Assembly: GCA_927910745.1 (NCBI GenBank) | Contig: CAKMNX010000012.1 | Location: 33,415 to 97,414, forward strand | From: an uncultured Candidatus Saccharibacteria bacterium | Lineage (GTDB): Bacteria > Patescibacteriota > Saccharimonadia > Saccharimonadales > Saccharimonadaceae | Length of the DNA stretch: 64,000 bases | Direction of reading: 5' to 3' | Shown: positions 26,855 to 34,874 of the stretch, piece by piece | Layout: each line of letters begins with the position of its first letter | Position numbering within the stretch: position 1 is the stretch's first letter | Notes under the pieces: generated by a model | What the model saw: the letters and a program-made list of their open reading frames with translations, nothing else | What the model was told of the DNA's origin: nothing | The model's database searches: none | Translations under genes and position numbers: made by a program

Positions 26855-27463
26855 AGTTTTTTATACTCCGCACTATGATTTTGGTTAACGGCATTGGCTC
26901 CTTTCTGCCGATTCCTCCCTGCTGCGTGCTTTGTGGCGCGTGGCAGCGTGGTAGTAAGTAATCGTATCATTGCATTATAGCACAAAAGCAGCGCCTGCAA
27001 AGCTATTTTTGGCCTTATTTTCGCATTATTTTCCCTATATGTACCCCTGTCGTACCAGTGGTAGCTATCTGGACGATAATTATATATTTTTCGCAAGCAT
27101 TTTGGCCTTGATGACGCGTTTTTCTCCTTCACAAATAACACCCTCACTGCCTACCTGCTCCTGCTCTGTCGCTGCATGTGTGTAGCGCAAATATCAGCAT
27201 GATAATACTACCCCACTCCAGCGCTGAAATAACTCTTATGGTGATGAAGAGCTAGCTACTAGCGAAGCTGCCCAGCCCTAAGGCGCTGTGTGCAGATTCT
27301 GCTGTGTAGCCTAGAGTCTAGATCTTATGCAAACCACTGCTAGATGGCCTCTCATGCTCCACCAAAGGCCAATCAACATGCATAGCTACCCCTGTTATGC
27401 CACGCACCACAGCAAACCACAGCACACCATCCACTATCACAGCCACTCACTATGCAGCCATAG
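26855..27463. other. Gene-free spacer, 0.6 kb
   Basis: No supported gene. The composition is AT-rich near 26950-27100 and more mixed after. Short frames have random composition. Nothing repeated or structured was recognised. Confidence 0.45.
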
Positions 27464-27497
27464 CAAAATCGCCCAAGGCATCTACCTCGGGCGGTTT
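27464..27497 (-). terminator. Rho-independent terminator after rpsL-rpsG
   Basis: AAAATCGCCC pairs with GGGCGGTTTT (one G-U) around a 14-nt loop; the plus-strand AAAA gives the minus-strand T-tract. Confidence 0.75.
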
Positions 27498-27517
27498 TGT
27501 ACGTTGCGCCGCAGGAC

Positions 27518-27997
27518 TTAACCGCGAGCAAAGTGGGCAAAGGCGCGGTTGGCCTCGGCCATCTTGTGGGTGTCTTCCTTTTTCTTGAAGGCAACACCAG
27601 TTTGGTTGCACGCATCAACAATCTCTGTTGCCAGACGCTTGCTATATGGCATACCACTCTTCGATCGGGCAGCCTGCACTAGCCACATAAAGGCAAAGTG
27701 CTGCTGACGATGACCCTGAATGGGGAATGGAATCTGGTAGTTAGCACCACCAACGCGGCGACTCTTTACCTCAAAGCTAGGACTGATGTTCTTGATGCAA
27801 GTCTCAAACACTTCCAGTGGGTCCTCACTCTTGAGGCTTCGTGCGGCCTGCTCGAGCGCACTATAGACAGCCCGCTCAGCAACTTGCTTTTTGCCATCCA
27901 GCATCGATTTGTTAATCAAGCGCTGCACCAGCACCGACTGGTACTTGCGGTCTGGCTTGATGGTGCGCTGGAGTTTTTTCGTGACTTTACGAGGCAT
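27518..27997 (-). CDS. rpsG: Ribosomal protein uS7
   Basis: 159 residues. MPRKVTKKLQRTIKPDRKYQ, then LVQRLINKSMLDGKKQVAER, KSRRVGGANYQIPFPIQGHR (the family form is QVPVEV) and a C-terminal EIVDACNQTGVAFKKKEDTH match S7. It directly follows rpsL by 2 nt. The usual fusA and tufA of the str operon are not next to it. Confidence 0.97.
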   Translation of the reverse strand: MPRKVTKKLQRTIKPDRKYQSVLVQRLINKSMLDGKKQVAERAVYSALEQAARSLKSEDPLEVFETCIKNISPSFEVKSRRVGGANYQIPFPIQGHRQQHFAFMWLVQAARSKSGMPYSKRLATEIVDACNQTGVAFKKKEDTHKMAEANRAFAHFARG

Positions 27998-27999
27998 GG

Positions 28000-28413
28000 T
28001 TAGTTACCCTCCTTCTTGGCGCCGTACTTGCTGCGGCCCTGCTTACGCTTCGATACCCCTTGCAGGTCGAGTGCACCACGGACGATGTGGTAGCGCACAC
28101 CCGGGAGATCCGGCACACGGCCACCACGGACGAGCACCACCGCGTGCTCCTGCAGGTTGTGGCCTTCGCCGCCAATGTATGCCCAGACTTCGTGGCCGTT
28201 GGTGAGGCGCACACGAGCCACTTTACGCATCGCGGAGTTTGGCTTCTTGGGGGTTTTGGTTGTTACCTTGACACAGACACCACGCTTGAGTGGTGCATTT
28301 TGGTCGTAGTAGCGCACCTTGAGTGCGTTGTGGATGCGCCCCAGCGCTGGTGACTTCGACTTCCGGGCCGCCGTCTTGCGTGGCTTGCGCACCAATTGGT
28401 TAATGGTTGGCAT
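28000..28413 (-). CDS. rpsL: Ribosomal protein uS12
   Basis: 137 residues. MPTINQLVRKPRK at the N-terminus, the decoding-site motif TPKKPNSAMRKVARVRLTNG, GEGHNLQEHAVVLVRGGRVP with the conserved Asp loop DLPGVRYHIVRGALD, and a basic tail. Lysines of the streptomycin site (TPKKPNSA) are wild-type. AAGGAG 6 nt before the ATG at 28413 fixes the start; the frame itself runs further upstream. Confidence 0.97.
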   Translation of the reverse strand: MPTINQLVRKPRKTAARKSKSPALGRIHNALKVRYYDQNAPLKRGVCVKVTTKTPKKPNSAMRKVARVRLTNGHEVWAYIGGEGHNLQEHAVVLVRGGRVPDLPGVRYHIVRGALDLQGVSKRKQGRSKYGAKKEGN

Positions 28414-28640
28414 GCAATTCTCCTTATTGCTTATAGTTCGTAACTCTGCTGCCTGTCCCACTCACCTAATTGGTGGTGTAGCAGCATAGAATACCGATTA
28501 CTGGGCTGTTGCCCAGCATATTTGCGTGTACGATTGGGAGCAGCACCTCCGCCTCGTGTCTATACCTTCTCTGCCAGGCAGTGCGCTCACACCAGTGCCC
28601 TACCCCGAAAAGAGGAAACTCGTGTGGTATTATAGCATGG
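28414..28640 (-). promoter_or_regulatory. Long leader and -10 of the rpsL-rpsG operon
   Basis: TATAAT on the minus strand (about 28634-28639) lies about 220 nt before the rpsL start. This is a long leader for this window, where many genes have none. The leader contains a hairpin CTGGGC-aaca-GCCCAG (about 28502-28517). Ribosomal protein operons are often autoregulated through such leaders, but no known S7 or S12 binding fold was recognised. Confidence 0.4.
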
Positions 28641-28726
28641 TGCTGTGCGCAAAGGCAAATGCGCTGTGCCAAGCTAAGAGTGATTGAATAATCTCTGCTA
28701 TTTCTACCCCATGCTATACTAATCTC

Positions 28727-29533
28727 ATGCATATTGCCATCCAAGGTCAGGCAGGGTCGTTTCATGAGCAGGCAGCGCAGCAGTGGTTTGGGCCGCAGGT
28801 CGATATCGTGCCGTGCACGACGTTTCGCGATGTCTTTCATGCGCATGCGACTGGCCAAGCCGAGGGCATCGTTGTGGCGGTGGAGAACACACTCTATGGG
28901 ACAATCAACGAGCCGTACCACCACCTCGAGGCATGCCTGCTACCCATCATTGGTGAGGTGCGCCTTGCCATTGAGCAGATGCTCATCACATTGCCTGGTG
29001 CTCACCTGGCTGATATTACCGAAGTGTATTCGCACCCCGTCGCACTTGCGCAGTGCCAGCACTTTCTTGCTGCCGAGTTGCCGCATGCGGTGCAGAATGA
29101 ATTTTTCGACACAGCGGGAGCGGTTGCCTCCATCAAAGCAATTGGCGACCCACACAAAGCCGCCATTGCTGGCCAGGCGGCTGCTACCCTCCATCATCTG
29201 CCCATCCTGCGCCATAGCATCCAAGATAGCCACGACAACATCACCCGCTTCATTGTCCTCGCGCCAGGCCACGTACCAGCCCGCGCCAACCGCGCCACGC
29301 TCGTCGTCACGACCAATCACCAGCCTGGTGCACTACTTGAGGTGTTGCGCATCTTCGCCGCGGCAGGCATCAATATCAGCAGCCTGCAGTCTCAGCCAAT
29401 CGTCGGCCAGCCCTGGCAATACAAATTCTTCCTCGTTGTCGACAGCGCTGGTGCTCCACTCAAGCACGCCCTGCGTACCATTGAGCAAAGCGACCATACT
29501 GTGCGGCTGCTGGGTGAGTATCGTGCGGGGTGA
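28727..29533 (+). CDS. pheA: Prephenate dehydratase with ACT domain
   Basis: 268 residues. The PDT domain has GQAGSFHEQAA at the N-terminus, VVAVENTLYGTINEPYHHL (about 44-62), the DTAGAVASI stretch and the substrate motif HDNITRFIVLA (family TRF). A C-terminal ACT domain (about 190-265) has HQPGALLEVLRIFAAAGINI and SLQSQPIVGQPWQYKFFL (the ESRP-type phenylalanine site). It converts prephenate to phenylpyruvate. No other shikimate or phenylalanine gene is in the window. TATACT ends 6 nt before the ATG and no ribosome site exists, so the mRNA should be leaderless. Confidence 0.95.
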   Translation: MHIAIQGQAGSFHEQAAQQWFGPQVDIVPCTTFRDVFHAHATGQAEGIVVAVENTLYGTINEPYHHLEACLLPIIGEVRLAIEQMLITLPGAHLADITEVYSHPVALAQCQHFLAAELPHAVQNEFFDTAGAVASIKAIGDPHKAAIAGQAAATLHHLPILRHSIQDSHDNITRFIVLAPGHVPARANRATLVVTTNHQPGALLEVLRIFAAAGINISSLQSQPIVGQPWQYKFFLVVDSAGAPLKHALRTIEQSDHTVRLLGEYRAG

Positions 29534-29586
29534 TACATATAACCATGCTTATCTCCAGCGCACAAGAATATATTTAGATTGAGCCA

Positions 29587-31365
29587 CTAGAGCAATTCAT
29601 CATCATCTTGAAGGGTCGAAAGATATTCTTCAGCTGTTGACCGGTCAAGGCCTCCAGCGATAAGCCCTCTACCATAGTACTTGAGCCACCAAGTAGGAAA
29701 AGTATCAAGCAAGCAGCGTGTCATTTGGCGGTTATCGTTGTTGATGTGCGCCAATGTATTAAGGTTATCAAGAATGGTTTTTCTCTCCATATATTCAAGG
29801 TCAGACTGCACGACGTCGTGCATAATGCGCTGCCGTGTTGCATCATCACACGGTAGCTCACCTACTGTATTAGTCATATACTGGAGCCAATTGTCAAAGT
29901 CTCGTTGATCCAGGATTTGCTCTGGGATCTTCGGCTCACTGTGGCAACCAATCGGGTCATTGCGTATCACTTTCAAGAGGCCATTCGTATACTCAGCATC
30001 AGCCCCTGCTGCAATGAGCCGATCTGCTATAGCGTTGCCATCATCAACCACTCGATAAGGATATGGATACTGACAAACAAATCGACGATCCAGTATCGTT
30101 ATAACCTCTACACCTTGCTGATACAAATGCCTGGCACGCATGGCAGTCTTATTATTGTTAAGGTATTTATCATAATCCATTATGTTGATAAGATCGTGGC
30201 GGCTTTCATCACTCAGTCGGTCAATTCTATCAACGAAATAATTTTTACTCATATTCCATACACAATCTCCTTCGTCGGCATAGGCTATTGTCCAGTACAA
30301 CTCATCATAGCCAATCATCTCTGCAATTCGGTCAAAGTCTCCCACATAATCGCGCCCCTCTAGCAGCTGACTAGCTCGCGGATCAACATCCAAACCAAAG
30401 CCTTCAATTCTCTCATTCAACCACAAGAATTCTAGGTCTTCTGTCGTCAGCTCTTCACCTGCGTGCACCCGTCGCTCCATGTCTGTGAGGCGTCTCGTAT
30501 TTTCCCCACCATCATTGGTGTAGTTGGGGCTATGTTGGCTAGCAATTCGCTCGTACTTCGTCCACGAGCCGGTCGTTGCTTGGTATGCCTCTTGTTTCGT
30601 CTCATTATAAGCGCTATCAGCAAGAGCCGCAGCATAGAGCGCAGCAAAGTCCCCCCTGCCTAGCAGTGGTGCCAGCTGGTCGTCCACTTCACGCTCACCA
30701 CGAATCACTCCATGGTCGATAGCATCATACACCTGCGCCAGCGCCTCAGCATTGAGCTCCGGCCAAGGTGCAGTAGTCGAGCCAGTACGCTCCTTGAATT
30801 CTCCCTTGGCTTTGTCGTACTCGCCCATCGCCTTGAGCGATTCCCAGACATATACCTTAAACCAGTCTGGATATACATGCTCATTCTCATCGCTGCGTAG
30901 ATATGTTGACCACTGCGTGAGGCTCTCAGCTTGGTCAGCTTGGACGGTATCCGCCAGACGCTGCTTTTCTTCTAGACCTAGCACTACCTCGCCTTGGCCA
31001 CGCTTGCGAGTAATCCGCTCTTGCAGCGCAAAATACGCTTCTGGCACAGCTTGCTTTTTAATAAGTAAGTCAGCAATCTCCTCTTGCGCGAACCGAGCGT
31101 CTGGGTGTGTAATGCTGCAGTAGCCACTCTCCAGCACCGCCGCTATCTTGGCTTCGTGATTACCCAGCCTGCGATGGGTTGGCTGGTGAACGTGGTGGTT
31201 ATACTCATTGTGCGTGTCATCACTACGATGAGCTGGCTGCTCATGTGTGATTATTCTCGCGATGCGCAATGCTCCGTCGCCAAGGTTGTGATGGAACATA
31301 CCAAGGAGTTTCTCTCCAGTTGGTGATGATGCAATAAATTGTCCTGGTGATTTTGGCTTTGGCAT
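29587..31365 (-). CDS. Large unknown cytoplasmic protein
   Basis: 592 residues, rich in Asp, Glu, Tyr and Trp, without a signal peptide or membrane helix. I do not recognise a domain. Much of it looks helical, with repeated aromatic-rich segments (EDLEFLWLNERIEGFGLDV, YDELYWTIAYADEGDCVW, DTFPTWWLKYYGRGLIAGG). This could be a helical-repeat scaffold, but no clear repeat unit was found. It is monocistronic between pheA (opposite strand) and ftsK. It resembles in style the unknown proteins at 53.5-58 kb. Confidence 0.75.
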   Translation of the reverse strand: MPKPKSPGQFIASSPTGEKLLGMFHHNLGDGALRIARIITHEQPAHRSDDTHNEYNHHVHQPTHRRLGNHEAKIAAVLESGYCSITHPDARFAQEEIADLLIKKQAVPEAYFALQERITRKRGQGEVVLGLEEKQRLADTVQADQAESLTQWSTYLRSDENEHVYPDWFKVYVWESLKAMGEYDKAKGEFKERTGSTTAPWPELNAEALAQVYDAIDHGVIRGEREVDDQLAPLLGRGDFAALYAAALADSAYNETKQEAYQATTGSWTKYERIASQHSPNYTNDGGENTRRLTDMERRVHAGEELTTEDLEFLWLNERIEGFGLDVDPRASQLLEGRDYVGDFDRIAEMIGYDELYWTIAYADEGDCVWNMSKNYFVDRIDRLSDESRHDLINIMDYDKYLNNNKTAMRARHLYQQGVEVITILDRRFVCQYPYPYRVVDDGNAIADRLIAAGADAEYTNGLLKVIRNDPIGCHSEPKIPEQILDQRDFDNWLQYMTNTVGELPCDDATRQRIMHDVVQSDLEYMERKTILDNLNTLAHINNDNRQMTRCLLDTFPTWWLKYYGRGLIAGGLDRSTAEEYLSTLQDDDELL

Positions 31366-31498
31366 AGATGATTCCCCGTGTATTACTGCAATAATTATGA
31401 TTATGCCATCGCCTACGATGCAAGTAAAATTCAGCTAAGACCCTTTGTTCTCACCCTTTAAGACTCACCGTAAATCTGCATGCACACTGCCCGCTGCC

Positions 31499-33832
31499 TT
31501 ATCCCAGCTCATCCATGCTGCCAATCAGCACATCGCGCGGGCGTGAGCCGTCGGCTGGGCCAATGATGCCTTGCTCTTCCATCTCCTCCATGATGCGAGC
31601 AGCCCTGGCATAGCCCACGCGGAGTTTGCGCTGGAGGAGCGAGGTTGAGGCTTTGCGGGTCTCTACTACCACCCGCACGGCATCGCGGAACATATCGTCA
31701 TTGCCTTCGCCGCCGCCGTCCATATCCATCACTACGCCACCTTTGCCATTGAGCTGGACAGGCTGGCTCACGATCTCGTCATTATACTGCGGTGCCGACT
31801 GCATGCGCAGGTGGTCGTCACCTTAGCGACTTCTTCGTCCATCACCCAGGCACCCTGGATACGCTTGGGCTTGGGCATGCTAGCGGTTTTCATCAGCATA
31901 TCACCCTGACCAAGGAGCTTCTCGGCACCAATTTGGTCGAGAATAGTGCGGCTATCTACCTGGCTCGCCACCGTAAAGGCGATGCGGGCTGGCACGTTGG
32001 CCTTGATGAGGCCGGTAATCACATCCACGCTTGGCCGCTGCGTCGCCAGCACTAGGTGAATACCAACTGCTCGAGCCTTCTGAGCCAAGCGGACGATTAG
32101 CGCCTCCACATCGCGCGCTGCCACCATCATCAGTCGGCCAGCTCGTCCACCACAATGACGACATACGGCATGCGGCCTTCGTCTACCTTTTGCATGTGGC
32201 CTTGCTCATCGGCCACAGCGATCTGCTTACCGCGGGTTTTGATCTTTTCGTTATACGTCTTGATGTCGCGCACCTTCTCCTCAGCCAGCAGGCTGTAGCG
32301 CCGCTCCATCTCATTAACCGCCCACTTGAGGGCACTAATGGTCTTCTCCGGCTCAACAATAACAGGGGTCAGGAGGTGTGGAATATCGGCATACGGCGCC
32401 ATCTCCACCTGTTTGGGATCGACGAGGATGAGCTTCATTTCGCTGGGGCTGTTGCGGTAGAGCAAGCTAGTGAGGAGCGTGTTGATCATCACTGACTTAC
32501 CCGAGCCCGTCTGCCCCGCCACCAAGAGGTGCGGCATTTTGTTGAGCTCACCGACGAAGGGCCGGCCGAGATGTCCTTACCAATAGCAAACGCCAGCGGC
32601 TCCTTGGCGTGCTGCCACTCGGGGCTATCTAACACTCCGCGCAGGCGCACATCGGCCGCCTTGCGGTTTGGCACCTCGATACCCACGGCCTTCTTGCCTG
32701 GGATAGGTGCCTCAATGCGAAGGCTCGATGCCGCGAGGTTGAGTGCAATATTCGTCTCCAGGGCAGTGATGCGATTGAGCTTCACGCCAACGGGCGGCTT
32801 GAGCGTGTATTGCGTCACCTTCGGGCCAATGTTTGCCCCTTCCATCTCGACATTGATATTAAATTCGTGCAGCGTGTCTTGGATAATGTGGGCATTTTGC
32901 TCAATGTCGCCGGCATCAGCCGGGCTCTGACGCTTCTCCAGCAGCTCCAGGCTGGGCGGCTGCCAGTTGGGATCATTAACAGCAAGCATGGCAGACCGAT
33001 CCTCGGCTGCTTTATCTACAGAGGTAGACGGTGTGCTGTCGCGCAAGGTCGCCCGTGGTTTTTTGTCTGGCTTTGGCTCGGCCGGGCCATCGCCTGAGAG
33101 GGTTGGGACGCCCGCGTTGAGTTTGAAGTCACTCATAGCAGCAGGCTTATCTTGGGCCTTCTCGTCCTTATTGCGCTTGGCCTTTTTGCTGGTGTCTGGG
33201 GTTTGGCTATCAGCGGCGCGGCGGGCCACTGCCACATTGGCGGCATCGTCTGCCTCAGCCTCGCTGCGCACCATGTTTTGCAGGCCACGCCACAGCGCCA
33301 TGGGCGAGACACGCAGAACGAAGAGTAGCGTCAAGCCAATCAATAATACATACACAAAAGCCCCTACTGGCCGGTCGACCAGCGCCAGCATGGCACGATT
33401 GAGTAAGTCACCCATCACACCACCTGTCGCAGCCGAGCCTCGCCGCAGCAGGCCAAATAGCCCCGCAAACCATAACACCATCAGCACCGCTGCAAGCTTC
33501 AGCGCTACTGGCAAGCGGTTATCCTCCGCCCGAAAGATCGCCACCGCCACATACACCGCCACTACTGGGACGACATACACCGCATAGCCAATAATATGCA
33601 GCATCGTCGCATCAAGCCACTTGAGAATTGGCCCACCCGAGCCAAACCACGACACCACCAGTAGCACCGAAAACGCCAGCAACAGCACCGCCGACACCTG
33701 CGCCCAAAACCCCGCTGGCAATGTATGCTGCGGCGCGGCCTGCTTGGCTTTGCCCTTGCTCGGGCTGCGCCGACGAGCAGCGCTTGAGCGAGTAGACGAA
33801 CGAGTGCGAGTGGTTTTTCTTTTTGTAGCCAT
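31499..33832 (-). CDS. ftsK: DNA translocase FtsK/SpoIIIE, three frameshifts
   Basis: Four overlapping frames assemble into one protein of about 778 residues. A basic N-terminus precedes four membrane helices (about 45-185), a linker of about 130 residues, the alpha/beta motor with Walker A GQTGSGKSV and Walker B VVIVVDELAD, and a C-terminal gamma winged helix (KLRVGYARAARIMEEMEEQG) that reads polar sequences. The joins need one added base near 32565 (DIS-GRPFVGELNK), 32131 (DELAD-LMMVAARD) and 31820 (VAKVT-DHLRMQSAPQ). Three independent breaks in an essential gene point to sequence errors rather than decay. It pumps chromosome ends through the division septum. Confidence 0.93.
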
Positions 33833-33934
33833 ATCCTTTTTATTGTACTCTGTTTATGCTTGGTTTGATAGCGTATATTGTAGCATAATTTACTACATTA
33901 GGCAATCGGTATAGGGTATGCCATACTGGGTAGC

Positions 33935-34542
33935 ATGACAACGCAATCATCTTACCCAATCATTACTCCATTTGAGGCTACACCCACAGCCATCGATGGG
34001 CTCTATATCATTACCATGAAACAAGTGACCGACGAGCGCGGCACAGTGCGCGAACTGTTCCGCCAATCGGCGATGGATAACACACCACTGCCACAATTTG
34101 GCCCCTGGAGGCAGATCAATGCCACGCAAACGAACCGTGGCTCCATCCGTGGCCTCCATGCTGAGGCAATGAACAAACTTGTCGCGGTAGTGGCGGGCGA
34201 AGCCTTTGGTGTCTATGTGGATGCACGGATCGATTCACCCACTGTTAGCGCAGTTGTTACTGTTCCATTGACAAAAGGTGTGCAGGTGTTTGTTCCACAA
34301 GGAGTTTGCAACGGTTTTCAATCGACAAGCGAGCAACCCTCCCAGTACCTCTACTGCTTCGATGAAGAGTGGCAGCCTGGCATGCCCGGTATATCACTCA
34401 CACCACTCGACCCAGAGCTTGGCATCGACTGGCCCATCCCGATTGACACATCCACCTATGACCAAGTCTCCAAAAAGACGGCGATGCGCCTACTTTGCGT
34501 TCTGTTATTGGTGATGATGCCATGACGCAGCGCACTCACTAG
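33935..34542 (+). CDS. RmlC-like dTDP-4-dehydrorhamnose 3,5-epimerase family cupin, frameshift at 3' end
   Basis: About 202 residues once corrected. It has the RmlC pattern DERGTVRELFRQ, QINATQTNRGSIRGLHAEAM (family RGLH with catalytic His), VYVDARIDSPTVS, VFVPQGVCNGFQSTSE and LDPELGIDWP. The plain frame ends in an odd hydrophobic tail. Adding one A in the A5 run at 34472-34476 gives SKKDGDAPTLRSVIGDDAMTQ with a stop at 34542, the usual family ending. The tyrosine-containing half of the active site is not clear, so it may be another sugar cupin. CATACT lies 7 nt before the ATG. No other rhamnose genes are nearby. Confidence 0.82.
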
Positions 34543-34639
34543 TATTCGAAGCCTATTCACTATCACGCGGATCATTGCTATATGATACCCCTCTCGCCAT
34601 TTTGTCCATTCTATGTCACAATAGAAGCAAGGAGGTCGT

Positions 34640-34801
34640 ATGCAGCAGATGGTATGGAATATAGTAACGATGATTGCACCCTTTGCGGTGATTGCCTTTG
34701 TGCTGGTAGTGCTCGCCGAATATTTGCGCGCGCAGCAGCGTATCAAACGCCTGGAGGAGATGGTACACGAGCTGCAGCAGCGAATTAAGTCAGACACGTA
34801 A
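34640..34801 (+). CDS. Small single-pass membrane protein (53 residues)
   Basis: AGGAGG sits 4 nt before the ATG. The protein has one helix (NIVTMIAPFAVIAFVLVVLA) and a charged coiled-coil-like tail (YLRAQQRIKRLEEMVHELQQ). It has strong ribosome-site support and is followed by a terminator, so it is very likely real. It lies downstream of the RmlC-like gene on the same strand. Function unknown; the topology suggests a small envelope scaffold. Confidence 0.7.
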   Translation: MQQMVWNIVTMIAPFAVIAFVLVVLAEYLRAQQRIKRLEEMVHELQQRIKSDT

Positions 34802-34816
34802 CCCACAGTTTGCAAG

Positions 34817-34851
34817 CAAAAAAGCCAGCTGTATAGCGCTGGCTTTTTTTG
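34817..34851 (+). terminator. Bidirectional terminator between the small membrane protein and RNase J
   Basis: AAAAAAGCCAGC-tgtatagc-GCTGGCTTTTTTT is symmetrical, with T-tracts in both directions. It serves both convergent genes. Confidence 0.88.
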
Positions 34852-34874
34852 CTTTTGTGACGCTAAGTCATTGC

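Noticed and set aside
31499..33832. Programmed frameshifting in ftsK
   Set aside because: The three breaks lie at ordinary C/G positions without slippery heptamers or stimulatory structures, and the same kind of defect affects unrelated genes.
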